A stretch of DNA of 64,000 bases from Flavobacteriales bacterium UBA952. GTDB lineage: Bacteria > Bacteroidota > Bacteroidia > Flavobacteriales_D > Crocinitomicaceae. How positions within the stretch are numbered: position 1 is the stretch's first letter; each line of letters starts with the position of its first letter. The notes under the pieces are model-generated. The model was not told where the DNA came from and searched no databases. It was given only the letters and a program-made list of their open reading frames with translations. This document shows positions 20,174 through 28,351 of this stretch, piece after piece. Position numbers and translations under genes: made by a program. The DNA is taken from the NCBI GenBank assembly GCA_905182495.1, contig CAJJBU010000003.1:248001-312000 (forward strand), written 5' to 3'.

Positions 20174-21070
20174 TTACACATAACACAGGTGACTGTGTTT
20201 ATCATTGACTTCAAGTCTCACATTTGCACCAAGGACCATTGCCCTATTGTCATCGATATGACCCGTCGGAAAATCAAAACAAACAACCAAGTCATCTCTG
20301 CTGATTTTTTCCATTATAATTTCTGTCAAAGACATACCAAAAGGTGGCGAAGTATCTTTCAAATCCGTCATTCCACCAACAATAAGGCCATTAATTTTTT
20401 CGAAAACCCCCGCCTTTTTTAAGGCGAATAGCATTCTGTCGAGATGATAATATTGTTCACAAAGATCCTCTATAAACAGAATTTTATCAGTAAAATCGAA
20501 AGAATCATCCGTGCCTAAAAGGCTATATAAAATACTCAAATTCCCTCCAACTAGCTTGCCCGTCGAGATTCCCATTTTATTTGAGATCGTTGTCGGTATT
20601 TGAATCTCAAAAGCTTCTCCTGTCATCGATGAACGAAGTGTCTGAAGTGCCGCTTTAGAATTATTTTGGAAATTCAGCGGCATTGTGGCATGAATACTCA
20701 TGCTGCCTAATTGATGAATTCGATGATGAAATACGGTTATATCACTAAAACCGATGAACCATTTAGGAGCCTTTTGGAAGCTGCCCCAGTTCAATTTATC
20801 TAGAATCCTTATGGCTCCGTAACCACCACGAGCACATACGATTGCCTTAATGTCTTCTCTATTTAAGGCAAGTTGTAAATCACTTGTCCTTTCTTCGTCT
20901 GTGCCTGAAAAATAATCATGTCGGCCTGTACAGTTCTTCGATATTTCGACAACAAATCCCCATGACTCAAAGACTTCTTTCGCATAAACAACATGCCCCC
21001 TCTCAATACTTTTGGCTGGAGAAAGCATATAAATGACGTCCCCTGATTCTAAATGTTTAGGTGCTTTCAT
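20174..21070 (-). CDS. LD-carboxypeptidase (peptidase family S66)
   Basis: The 298-residue cytosolic enzyme resembles muramoyltetrapeptide carboxypeptidase LdcA, which removes the terminal D-Ala from tetrapeptides during peptidoglycan recycling. The catalytic elements are visible: Ser in IGFSDIT, Glu in LFIEDLCEQYYHLDRML and His in FPTGHIDDNRA. The CARGGYGAIRILDKL motif is typical. No signal peptide is present. It lies 79 bp before the sdhC start on the same strand, which suggests separate transcription or an internal promoter. Confidence 0.93.
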   Translation of the reverse strand: MKAPKHLESGDVIYMLSPAKSIERGHVVYAKEVFESWGFVVEISKNCTGRHDYFSGTDEERTSDLQLALNREDIKAIVCARGGYGAIRILDKLNWGSFQKAPKWFIGFSDITVFHHRIHQLGSMSIHATMPLNFQNNSKAALQTLRSSMTGEAFEIQIPTTISNKMGISTGKLVGGNLSILYSLLGTDDSFDFTDKILFIEDLCEQYYHLDRMLFALKKAGVFEKINGLIVGGMTDLKDTSPPFGMSLTEIIMEKISRDDLVVCFDFPTGHIDDNRAMVLGANVRLEVNDKHSHLCYV

Positions 21071-21338
21071 AAAGTTTTTACATTTCTTAAATACGAACTA
21101 ATCAGCAAGTTTACGCAAAGATTATAAGTATAAATATAATCAAAAGGCAAACTACATTTAATTTCGATGATTATCAATTTAGTCTGTTAAATAGGATGAT
21201 AGGTCAAAAAAATCCGAGAATTTACTGAGCTTGGAATGGTTCAATAAGAGAGATTTGGCGCACTTATTTATGTGCGTAGGTGGCTCTGTATTTTATGTGA
21301 GGTTTAGGAAAATAGATGCTTAAAAAACGACTTTTGAC

Positions 21339-22256
21339 TTATCGCTGGATCAACAACATAGATGACTTAACAAAGTCATCGCCATTCATGTTCTTGGCGG
21401 ATAAGAAATAAACGTAGTTACCAGATGGGGCAGGTTCACCATTAAGCATTGTACCATCCCATTTAAATGCTGAATCCGATGATTTAAAAATCACTTGATT
21501 TAACTGATTTAAAACAACGATCTGAAATTCTAGTTTTTCACCAATTTCGATTTCAAAAACATCATTTACTCGATCACCATTAGGCGTAAAGACATTGGGT
21601 AAAATAATTTCTTCTTCGACTTGAGGAACTTCTTCACTCGCAATTTCTAAATCAGACTCAGAAAGACTTGTTTCAGGTGCTTCTTGAGAAATGTTATTGG
21701 AGACATCTTCCGAAGCTTGAGGGGCTTCAACTAAAGAGGTTTGAGGCGACACAGGACTTTCTACAACAATGTTTTCAGAGACAACAGGTACTACATCCTC
21801 TTTGACGTCAAGAGGCGTTTTTACATTGTCAACAATCATTATTTCAGGTTGAGTTTCCTGAACAAGATCAGCAGTTATCATTTTCTTGCCGACCGAATTA
21901 GGAGAGACGACAGGCACATTAGATAAAATAGATTTATCCCCTTCAGAAATCGAATTTGATTCTATCGTTGATGTTTCTACTTCGGTCGCTTCAATAGGAG
22001 CAACAGTCATTGTATTGGTATTCGTATTTGCTGGAGAAGCTTTATCAGTATCAAGAAGAATATAACCTACAACGCCTATAGTTGTTACACCAACAACCGC
22101 AGCCGCCACCTTTAAAAAGGAAGCCGCACCAAATCCAGAAGCAGCCGAATGACCAAGCGAACTAGAAACACTTGACCATACCGCATTACTGGGCATGACC
22201 TCGTGAGACTGAAGCTTGTCTCGAAATAAATCTTTTATGGCGTCTTTTTCGTTCAT
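21339..22256 (-). CDS. Membrane protein with gliding-motility-type C-terminal domain, partner of the sigma factor
   Basis: The 305-residue protein has a cytosolic N-terminus (1-47, MNEKDAIKDLFRDKL with a conserved AVWSSVSSSL segment) and one membrane helix (about 48-69). A long Glu/Val/Ser/Pro-rich periplasmic linker (about 72-218) follows, then a domain starting ILPNVFTPNGDRVNDVF that matches the gliding-motility-associated C-terminal fold. Its start overlaps the sigma factor stop by four bases, the usual place of an anti-sigma factor. I infer a role in controlling that sigma factor, but no canonical anti-sigma motif is visible. Confidence 0.75.
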   Translation of the reverse strand: MNEKDAIKDLFRDKLQSHEVMPSNAVWSSVSSSLGHSAASGFGAASFLKVAAAVVGVTTIGVVGYILLDTDKASPANTNTNTMTVAPIEATEVETSTIESNSISEGDKSILSNVPVVSPNSVGKKMITADLVQETQPEIMIVDNVKTPLDVKEDVVPVVSENIVVESPVSPQTSLVEAPQASEDVSNNISQEAPETSLSESDLEIASEEVPQVEEEIILPNVFTPNGDRVNDVFEIEIGEKLEFQIVVLNQLNQVIFKSSDSAFKWDGTMLNGEPAPSGNYVYFLSAKNMNGDDFVKSSMLLIQR

Positions 22257-22780
22257 TTATTTTTTAATATCCTTTCTTTTAAATAGGCCCTTGCTCTTAA
22301 ATACTGAGACTTTGAAGTGCTTTCAGCAACTCCTAAGTGCTCTGCTATTTCTTGATGCGAGAACCCTTCTATTGCAAACATGTTGAAAACTACTCTATAC
22401 CCTGGAGGCATTTCTTGAATTTCTTTCATCAACTCATCTGCAGACAGCTTTTCAAATATATATGCGTTTGTAGATAGCTTATATTCTTCTTGCTCTAAGG
22501 GAGCATCGAATTTTAATTTTTGGTTTTTTCGAAGTTGATCTAAGCAGGTATTAACTACTATACGTCTCATCCATCCTTCGAAAGAACCCTTATTGCTATA
22601 CTCAGGAAGTTTAGAAAAAACTTTAATCAAAGCCTCCTGTAACACATCTTCTGCCTCGTCGTTGTTCTTCATGTAACGCAGACAAACAGCAAAAAATTTA
22701 GGCGAAAAACTATCAAATAACTTTCTTTGAGCCCTTTGATTACCATCAATACACGCTTGTATTAAGGACAAATCATCCAT
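22253..22780 (-). CDS. RNA polymerase ECF-type sigma factor
   Basis: The 175-residue sigma-70 family member has region 2 (LFDSFSPKFFAVCLRYM with the DEAEDVLQEALIKVF core) and region 4 (PGYRVVFNMFAIEGFSHQEIAEHLGVAESTSKSQYLRAR), joined by a short linker. It lacks regions 1 and 3, as ECF factors do. It overlaps the following membrane-protein gene by four bases, so the pair is co-translated. Its targets are unknown. Confidence 0.93.
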   Translation of the reverse strand: MDDLSLIQACIDGNQRAQRKLFDSFSPKFFAVCLRYMKNNDEAEDVLQEALIKVFSKLPEYSNKGSFEGWMRRIVVNTCLDQLRKNQKLKFDAPLEQEEYKLSTNAYIFEKLSADELMKEIQEMPPGYRVVFNMFAIEGFSHQEIAEHLGVAESTSKSQYLRARAYLKERILKNK

Positions 22781-22822
22781 GACTCTTATGTTTAAGACTA
22801 CAATTAATACTTAAAAGTTGCA

Positions 22823-23686
22823 TTAATAATTAATTTCATTTATTTCAAACACCGAAATGATTGGGTTGTGGTCAGATATTCTTCTTTTTTTGCCTTTGAA
22901 TTTGAAACGTGGTTCTTCAATCCAAGTGCGACTTTGTTTTGCAAGTTGTGTTTTTCTCAAAAATATAAAATCTATCCATACAGGCTTGCCTATTGCCGGG
23001 AATAACTCTTGGTCGGTAAAGTTAGCCGTGGCTAATATGGACGAATCAAGTTTTGGTATAGAAACACCTAGAACATCATCCAAAGAGGAAAACAATTCGG
23101 CATCAGGTGTGAAGTTAAAATCCCCAGCGTAAAGAACAACTTTTGAGGAGTCAATATTCTTAATTGAATTGGCCAATGTCTTCATTTGATTTTTTCGGAT
23201 TTTTCTGAATTTTTCCGAGGAACCTGACTGCAGGTGCGTGCCCACAATATAAACTTCTTTGCTTTTTATTTTAACCAGGGACACTACAACACCCTTCTTT
23301 GCAAGCTGATCCGCTCCCATTGACTCTTTAAACGAAATCTTTTTCTCTTTTAAAAATGGGGATTTAGAATACAGCGCAACACCAGATGAAACTCCCCAAA
23401 AAGAAACGGGACCCTTTTTGGTTTGGTAAGGATAGGACTTTTGTAAGGCCTCTGTTAATTGTTTTCTTGCCTTTCTATGAAAAACCTCTTGAAGGATAAT
23501 GACATCCGCTTTGGAGGCAATGAGGTATTCTGAAATTCCTTGAACGCGTTCCAATTGATGGTCGTGTAAAATTGCGGGTCGCAAAAAAACATTCCAACTT
23601 AAAACCTTGATAGAGTCAAGCTGTGCGATTCCTAAAAGGGGGCACATTAGTATTGACAGCCATAAAACCTTAAGGGTAATTCTCAT
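22823..23686 (-). CDS. Secreted endonuclease/exonuclease/phosphatase-family protein
   Basis: The protein is 287 residues from the ATG at 23686; a TTG three codons upstream is possible. A signal peptide (about 1-22, ending GIAQ) is followed by the EEP fold: VLSWNVF, VIILQEVF (metal Glu), a VGTHLQSG (His) motif, YAGDFNF (Asp, Asn) and RRISDHNPI (catalytic Asp-His). Substrates in this family include DNA, inositol phosphates and sphingomyelin; SWNVFLRP and GVSSGVALYSKSP resemble the neutral sphingomyelinase branch. It lies 42 bp upstream of the sigma factor in the same direction. Confidence 0.88.
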   Translation of the reverse strand: MRITLKVLWLSILMCPLLGIAQLDSIKVLSWNVFLRPAILHDHQLERVQGISEYLIASKADVIILQEVFHRKARKQLTEALQKSYPYQTKKGPVSFWGVSSGVALYSKSPFLKEKKISFKESMGADQLAKKGVVVSLVKIKSKEVYIVGTHLQSGSSEKFRKIRKNQMKTLANSIKNIDSSKVVLYAGDFNFTPDAELFSSLDDVLGVSIPKLDSSILATANFTDQELFPAIGKPVWIDFIFLRKTQLAKQSRTWIEEPRFKFKGKKRRISDHNPIISVFEINEINY

Positions 23687-23738
23687 TACAAACAAAGTTA
23701 AAGGAATTAAAACAACTTAAAGTTGGTATTTTTAAACC

Positions 23739-24944
23739 ATGATTAAAAAGTTATTATTTACTCTCTTTGGGTTAGGATTCGCGGGAATGGTCTGGTCACA
23801 AACGGACTCCTGGCGCATTGAAATCTCTTTAAATGACCGATTACAGCTCCCGTTCTTTTTAGAAGAAACGACTCAGGGAACAAAATTCGAGGAATCTACT
23901 TATGTTGTGCTAAATGGTAAAGAAAGAATTAACTTAAATTTCAATGCCAGTGATGGGGATTCAATAGAATTAAGCTTCAAAGAGATGGATAGCTATTTGA
24001 AGTTTGCCTATACCGATTCCATAAATATCAGAGGGTATTGGCGAAATATTAGAAAAGGAATTACATACCCCTTGACAGGTTCAAAGGGGAACTATAATCG
24101 ATTCAGCCCAACATCAAATGCCGAAACGAAAAAGGTGTTTAATTCCTATGGGGTTGTTTTTGGCGACGAAAAAGACGTCTGGCCCGCAGTGGGTTTGTTC
24201 GAACAAGAGGGTGGTCATCTCACGGGGACATTTTTAACAGAGACAGGTGACTACCGATACCTTGAAGGGAATGTCTTTGGAAATCAGCTCTATTTATCTT
24301 GCTTCGATGGTGCACATGCCTTTGTGTTCACCGCGAAAATATCTAGAGATTCACTTAGCGGTTATTTCTATAGCGGGGGTTCTTATAAGACAAACTGGGT
24401 TGGGGTAAAGAATGAAAAAGCCAGCATTGGTAGTCCGGACTCCTTAACCTATTTAGTATCCGATGAATATGATCTGACGGACATCCGTCTTAGGTCTCTA
24501 AGAGGCTTTAAAAAGAAACTAAAATTTTCAAAAAGCCCATTGACCATCATACAAATCATGGGCAGTTGGTGCCCAAATTGCTTAGATGAAACGAACTATT
24601 TCAAAGAAGTTTACCGTAAATACAAAGAACATGGCCTGAACATCATTGCGCTTGGATTTGAAAGCCAGAAAACAAGTAAAAAACGCAGAAAACACTTAAA
24701 GGCATTCACGGAAAAGGCAAGGATTCCATACCCCGTTTATTTGGCAGGGTCCGCAAGCAAAAAAGAAGCGTCTAAGAAGTTTTCTATGCTGAGTTCCATA
24801 AGTAGCTTTCCTACTACATTATTTGTGAACCAGAAAGGGAAAATCGTGCATGTTCACACCGGTTTTTATGGCCCTGGAACAGGTGTTTATTTTGATCGGT
24901 ATCAGATCGGTATCGAACAAAGAATTGAAAAATATATTAAATAA
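23739..24944 (+). CDS. Secreted TlpA-like thioredoxin-domain protein
   Basis: The 401-residue protein has a signal peptide (1-20, ending VWSQ) and an unrecognised N-terminal domain of about 225 residues rich in beta strands. The C-terminal thioredoxin/TlpA domain (about 255-400) has the redox motif WCPNC (W277, C278, C281) and the cis-Pro segment SSFPTTLFVN. It is likely a periplasmic disulfide reductase. It is transcribed alone, divergent from the EEP gene, and ends at a hairpin at 24943-24965. Confidence 0.87.
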   Translation: MIKKLLFTLFGLGFAGMVWSQTDSWRIEISLNDRLQLPFFLEETTQGTKFEESTYVVLNGKERINLNFNASDGDSIELSFKEMDSYLKFAYTDSINIRGYWRNIRKGITYPLTGSKGNYNRFSPTSNAETKKVFNSYGVVFGDEKDVWPAVGLFEQEGGHLTGTFLTETGDYRYLEGNVFGNQLYLSCFDGAHAFVFTAKISRDSLSGYFYSGGSYKTNWVGVKNEKASIGSPDSLTYLVSDEYDLTDIRLRSLRGFKKKLKFSKSPLTIIQIMGSWCPNCLDETNYFKEVYRKYKEHGLNIIALGFESQKTSKKRRKHLKAFTEKARIPYPVYLAGSASKKEASKKFSMLSSISSFPTTLFVNQKGKIVHVHTGFYGPGTGVYFDRYQIGIEQRIEKYIK

Positions 24945-24965
24945 AAAAAGGGGCCGAAGCCCCTT
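24943..24965 (-). terminator. Terminator with TTCG tetraloop
   Basis: On the minus strand GGGGC-TTCG-GCCCC (24963-24950), the stable cUUCGg tetraloop, is followed by seven T residues. It ends the transcript of the 71-residue lipoprotein gene. Read on the plus strand it follows the TlpA-like gene directly and may work both ways. Confidence 0.88.
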
Positions 24966-24981
24966 ATATAATTTCTAAAAA

Positions 24982-25197
24982 TTATTTACAGTCTTTAAAA
25001 TCTTCCTCTTTAAAGTCCTTACAGGACTCTGTAAGTGCTTCGCTCTTTTCTTGAAGGTCTGCTAATTTGTCTGCGTCACCCATTGCAGCAGCGGTTTCTG
25101 CTAGAAGCTCCATTCCTTCCGTTTGACAATCACATGCTGATTTACCGCATGATGCTAAAATTGCACCTAGTGCAAATACAAATAATACTTTTTTCAT
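24982..25197 (-). CDS. Mini-lipoprotein, copy 1
   Basis: The 71-residue protein has lipobox LASC (Cys17), then a short Cys-rich, acidic, helical mature part containing CDCQTEGMELL and ESCKDF, with a terminal Cys-Lys. Its signal peptide is identical to that of the next gene (25435-25656) for the first 17 residues. The function is unknown. It belongs to a family of three tandem genes with shared upstream DNA and is followed by a strong terminator. Confidence 0.75.
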   Translation of the reverse strand: MKKVLFVFALGAILASCGKSACDCQTEGMELLAETAAAMGDADKLADLQEKSEALTESCKDFKEEDFKDCK

Positions 25198-25371
25198 CTT
25201 TCTTGTTTTTTAAGTTGGGTTAAATATAACTAAATCAATTACTTATTTTAGAAAGTCAGGAGAGAATTTTAATTTGATTGATGCTCGTCTGCTTTCAGTC
25301 TGAGACTTTATTCATGACCATAGAACAGCATCCTGTTTTGAGAGGTGTAAGGTCTGTGTTGAAATATACAT
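25144..25371 (-). repeat. Direct duplication, unit 1 (5' end and upstream region of a mini-lipoprotein gene)
   Basis: This stretch holds the first 17-18 codons of the 24982-25197 gene and about 175 bp upstream. It closely matches 25603-25831, offset by about 459 bp, including the element GACCATAGAACAG(C/T)ATCCTG at its distal end, which contains the inverted repeat AACAG-N4-CTGTT. Confidence 0.75.
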
Positions 25372-25374
25372 TAA

Positions 25375-25407
25375 CTAAAAAAACCCCATCAAATGACGGG
25401 GTTTTAT
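25375..25407 (-). terminator. Terminator of mini-lipoprotein copy 2
   Basis: On the minus strand an AACCCCGTC arm pairs with GATGGGGTT around a short ATTT loop, followed by a T run. It lies about 30 bp past the stop of 25435-25656. Confidence 0.8.
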
Positions 25408-25434
25408 ATAAAATACACGAACTAATTAGTCGTT

Positions 25435-25656
25435 TTATTCATCACCACATGCTTTCATCTCTGCTCTCATTGCCTTTTTCTCGTCCTTATCAGCTTCTTT
25501 ATATTTCGCCTTCCAGTCATCTTCGAGTTTCTCGCATTTTTCAGCAAAGCTTTCATCCTCCAATTGATCTTTTGTTGCATTTGCACAGTCACAATTTGAG
25601 GGACCACATGATGCTAAAATTGCACCTAGTGCAAATACAAATAATACTTTTTTCAT
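25435..25656 (-). CDS. Mini-lipoprotein, copy 2
   Basis: The 73-residue protein has the same signal peptide and lipobox (LASC, Cys17) as copy 1. A divergent mature part follows with CDCANATKDQ near its start and a charged helix full of Lys, Glu and Asp, including CEKLEDDWKAKYKEADK. Cysteines at the start of the mature part are conserved in the family (CDC here, CDC in copy 1, CGC in copy 3). The function is unknown. Confidence 0.75.
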   Translation of the reverse strand: MKKVLFVFALGAILASCGPSNCDCANATKDQLEDESFAEKCEKLEDDWKAKYKEADKDEKKAMRAEMKACGDE

Positions 25657-25831
25657 CTTTCTTGTTTTTTAGGTTAGGCTAAATATAATTAAATCAATTA
25701 CTTAAATAAGAAAGTGAGAAGCGAGTTTTAATTTGATTGGTGCTCGTCTACTTTCTTTTATGACAGGTGTTTTATGACCATAGAACAGTATCCTGTTTTG
25801 ATAGGTATAAATGTGATTTGAAATATATAGT
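25603..25831 (-). repeat. Direct duplication, unit 2
   Basis: This is the partner of 25144-25371: it contains the 5' end of 25435-25656 and about 175 bp upstream. Differences are scattered point changes and small indels, so the duplication is not brand new. Confidence 0.75.
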
Positions 25832-25860
25832 AAAAAAAAGCCCATCATTAATGGGCTTTT
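25832..25860 (-). terminator. Terminator of mini-lipoprotein copy 3
   Basis: On the minus strand AAAAGCCCAT pairs with ATGGGCTTTT around TTAATG-type loop bases and ends in eight T residues. It lies 18 bp past the stop of 25878-26228. Confidence 0.9.
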
Positions 25861-25877
25861 ATTACAAAAGATTTTTA

Positions 25878-26228
25878 CTAATTCATAGCTTCTGCGTACT
25901 CTTTCATTTTATTTGGAAGCTCTTTTAATGCCGCGCAATCTTCACCTGCTTTTTCAGCAGCTAAATCACCGACACACTTTGTTTCAATTTCAGTCATTTT
26001 CGCCTGAAGACCTTCAAATTCAGTCATTACAGCTTTTTGATCTTCTTCTGATGCATCTTTCATCCCTTCAGCTTTTTTTCTAAGGTCAATCATTTCATCC
26101 ATCACAGAAATAGCGGCTTCCGTACATCCACATGGGCTGTCTAAAGTTGCTACATCGATTTCTGCCGCACCACCGCCACAAGATCCTAACATTGCACCTA
26201 GTGCAAATACCATTACTAATTTTTTCAT
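25878..26228 (-). CDS. Mini-lipoprotein, copy 3 (longer paralogue)
   Basis: The 116-residue protein has lipobox LGSC (Cys17) and a signal peptide related to copies 1 and 2 (KKxxxVFALGAxLxSCG). The mature part begins with an Asp-Ser-Pro-CGC motif, then a helical acidic region, a second Cys (KCVGDLAAEKAGEDC) and a short basic helix near the end. It is probably an outer- or inner-membrane lipoprotein with unknown function. A hairpin terminator follows. Confidence 0.75.
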   Translation of the reverse strand: MKKLVMVFALGAMLGSCGGGAAEIDVATLDSPCGCTEAAISVMDEMIDLRKKAEGMKDASEEDQKAVMTEFEGLQAKMTEIETKCVGDLAAEKAGEDCAALKELPNKMKEYAEAMN

Positions 26229-26375
26229 TTTCTTTGTTTTTTAAGTTTTCCCAAAAATAATGTTTTATAAATAAAAAATCAATTCTTTATCAAAGATAAT
26301 ACGCTTGGAAGTGAACGACTTACATTGGAGACGCTCGTGAACTTTTGTTTTTTTAGGGGGCTTTGATTAAACAAC

Positions 26376-27139
26376 TTACCAGCTTCCGCCGGCACCGCCG
26401 CCGCCAAAACCGCCGCCACCAAAACTCCCGCCGCCGAAACCACCGCCGCCGCCGAAACCACCGCCGCCTACACCAAATCCCCCGCCGTAAGTACGCCCCC
26501 CTCGACCACCATTTCTTCTACCAAAAATGGAGGATAAAATGATAATGGGTAGAAAGATGATAAACAATAAAATATCACTCCAGCTCCATGAATTTACACG
26601 TTCCGTATATTCATCGGCGCCGTACTCCCCGTTTGCAAGATCCATTAATACAACAATTGCGTTATTCACCCCTTGGTAATAATCCCCTGTCTTAAAGTTG
26701 GGTAAAACCTCGTGGTTTACAATGTCTATGGCAATGGCATCCGGGATGGCTCCTTCAAGACCTTTTCCTATCGCTATATGTGTTTTCTTTTGTCCTTTTC
26801 CCCCAGTCGGTTTGATTAAAAAGACAATCCCATTGTCTTTTTTTTCCTGACCCACGCCCCACTTCTCGACCTATTCTCGGTCGCATAATCCCACGCTTCA
26901 TAACCCAAAAGGTCATCCACGACGACAATAACAATCTGATTGCCCGTGCTGTCATTAAAAGCCCTTAGTTTTTGTTCGATTTGACTGGCTTCTGCATTAG
27001 ACAGAAAATCAGGTAGTTCTTTCGACAAGTTGTTATAAAGCCGAAACGGGCTTGGCGCATTTGGCAGATCCCCCTGGGTATAAGCGAGTAGACCAAATAG
27101 TATAGAAAACAGCCCCGAAAGAAATATTGATTTTTTCAT
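26376..27139 (-). pseudogene. TPM-domain (YgcG-like) gene broken by two single-base insertions
   Basis: The N-terminal half reads from ATG 27139 (signal peptide, then SNAEASQIEQKLRAFND and IVVVDDLLGYEAWDYATE) and runs off frame after 26876. The C-terminal half resumes in another frame (WGVGQEKKDNGIVFLIKP, one membrane helix, a Gly-rich tail of GGGGF units ending AGGSW). Removing one A at 26875 and one at 26866 restores a continuous 253-residue TPM protein reading ATEIGRKWGVGQ across the join. TPM proteins lie next to LemA in many bacteria. Read as given, the gene is inactive, unless the indels are sequence errors. Confidence 0.75.
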
Positions 27140-27140
27140 G

Positions 27141-27596
27141 TTATTTTGATTCTTCGGGTTCGTCACCGAACGAGATTTCATTGCTCAATTCATTCACATC
27201 ATCCTCTTGATACGGGAAATGGGCCTTAAGCTGTTCGCCCGATGCGTGAATTCCCTCTACAAGACCCTCTGTATATCGTCCGTTTTTAAAGTTTTCCACC
27301 AAATTGTTTTTAATCTGGTCCCAAAAATCGTCGTTCACTGCCGCGTCAATTCCTTGGTCTCCGACAATGGCAAGCTTTTTATCCTTCACCGCCAGATAGA
27401 TCAGCACTCCATTTCGGAGCTCGGTCTTATGCATCTTGAGTTTTTCAAATACCTGTACCGCCTTTTCCTTTGGATTTATAGCACATTTGTTGTCAACATG
27501 TACACGGATTTCTCCTGAAGTATTGAGCTCGGCCGCTTCAATTGCCGCTTTAATCGCTTCCTTCTGGGCCTTGGTAAAAAATTCTTTTGAGAACAT
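27141..27596 (-). CDS. TPM-domain protein, intact
   Basis: The protein is 151 residues from ATG 27596, chosen because it starts with MFSKEFFTKAQKEAIKAAIE as in relatives. An ATG at 27692 would add 32 Arg-rich residues that are really the off-frame tail of lemA. The TPM fold shows SGEIRVHVDNKC, GVLIYLAVKDKKLAIVGDQGID and VNDDFWDQIKNNLVENFKNG. There is no signal peptide or membrane helix, so it is the soluble member of the LemA-TPM-TPM operon; its stop is one base from the next TPM start. Its biochemical role is uncertain. Confidence 0.85.
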   Translation of the reverse strand: MFSKEFFTKAQKEAIKAAIEAAELNTSGEIRVHVDNKCAINPKEKAVQVFEKLKMHKTELRNGVLIYLAVKDKKLAIVGDQGIDAAVNDDFWDQIKNNLVENFKNGRYTEGLVEGIHASGEQLKAHFPYQEDDVNELSNEISFGDEPEESK

Positions 27597-27698
27597 GGCT
27601 AATCGCGTTTCATTTCCTCTCGAACTTCCACGTGCATTTTCCGCTCCTGCTCTGGGCTTGAAACCCCTCTTTCTTAGGGAACTCTTCAGCATTCAAAA

Positions 27699-28229
27699 TC
27701 ATGCTGTTAAAGAATCCTCTAATATGTATATTATAGGATTTAATGGCTTCATTGTAGCGTTTTCTTGATGTGCTAAAGCATTCCAATCAGCATCATTTAA
27801 CTCTTCTGACAACTTTTTAAAACCATCTTGACTCTTAAGTGTTGGATATGCTTCCACTGCAACATTCAAAAAGGTTTGACCCGCTTTCTCGTTTGACTTT
27901 AACGTTTTCTCAAGTTGTTGAAGTTCTTGTGGGTTTTTCGCGTTGGCTATTCTGCTTTTTAAATCTGCAACCTCTTCTTTGGATGGAAGGCCACTTCTTG
28001 CCCTTGTGACTTCTGTAAATATTTCTTTTTCTTTTTCTGCAGCTTCTTCGTCAATAGCTAAAAAATTTGGAATTAAATCAGCCCTTCGCTGATAGTCCGT
28101 TTGAACATTGCTCCAAGCCTCAAGGGTTTCTTGTAATCCAACCGCTTTGTTGTACGTTCCGCTATAACTAAATACAACGATTAAAACGAGAACAAGTATT
28201 CCAATAATAAGTAAATAAGATTTTTTCAT
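27699..28229 (-). CDS. LemA-family protein, C-terminus frameshifted
   Basis: The open frame encodes 176 residues: an N-terminal signal-anchor helix (about 5-23) and a LemA helical bundle (SNVQTDYQRRADLIPNFL, VTRARSG, NVAVEAYPTLKSQDGF). From about residue 155 the frame departs from the family. The expected continuation (RKRYNEAIKSYN, then a GFQAQ-type end) is present in another frame after a missing base near 27768. Two extra bases near 27651 and 27628 then lead to a stop at 27599. With these three changes the gene would be 209 residues and end two bases before the TPM start. Confidence 0.8.
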   Translation of the reverse strand: MKKSYLLIIGILVLVLIVVFSYSGTYNKAVGLQETLEAWSNVQTDYQRRADLIPNFLAIDEEAAEKEKEIFTEVTRARSGLPSKEEVADLKSRIANAKNPQELQQLEKTLKSNEKAGQTFLNVAVEAYPTLKSQDGFKKLSEELNDADWNALAHQENATMKPLNPIIYILEDSLTA

Positions 28230-28351
28230 TTTTGTAAAATTGTTTGTGTAAAAGTAAGGCTTATTCCCTGAACGGCGCCGAATTATTCAAAAGAAAAGGC
28301 AGGTCAAGTAAATGCTTAAATCATTGTTAATTAGCGATTTAATCAAAAAGG

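Noticed and set aside
26376-26515. Repetitive GC-rich tract that might be a repeat array or CRISPR
   Set aside because: It encodes the glycine-rich tail of the TPM protein; the units are short GGX codon repeats without spacers.
27597-27692. N-terminal extension of the TPM gene (ATG at 27692)
   Set aside because: The 32 extra Arg-rich residues come from the off-frame lemA tail; the family N-terminus begins at 27596.
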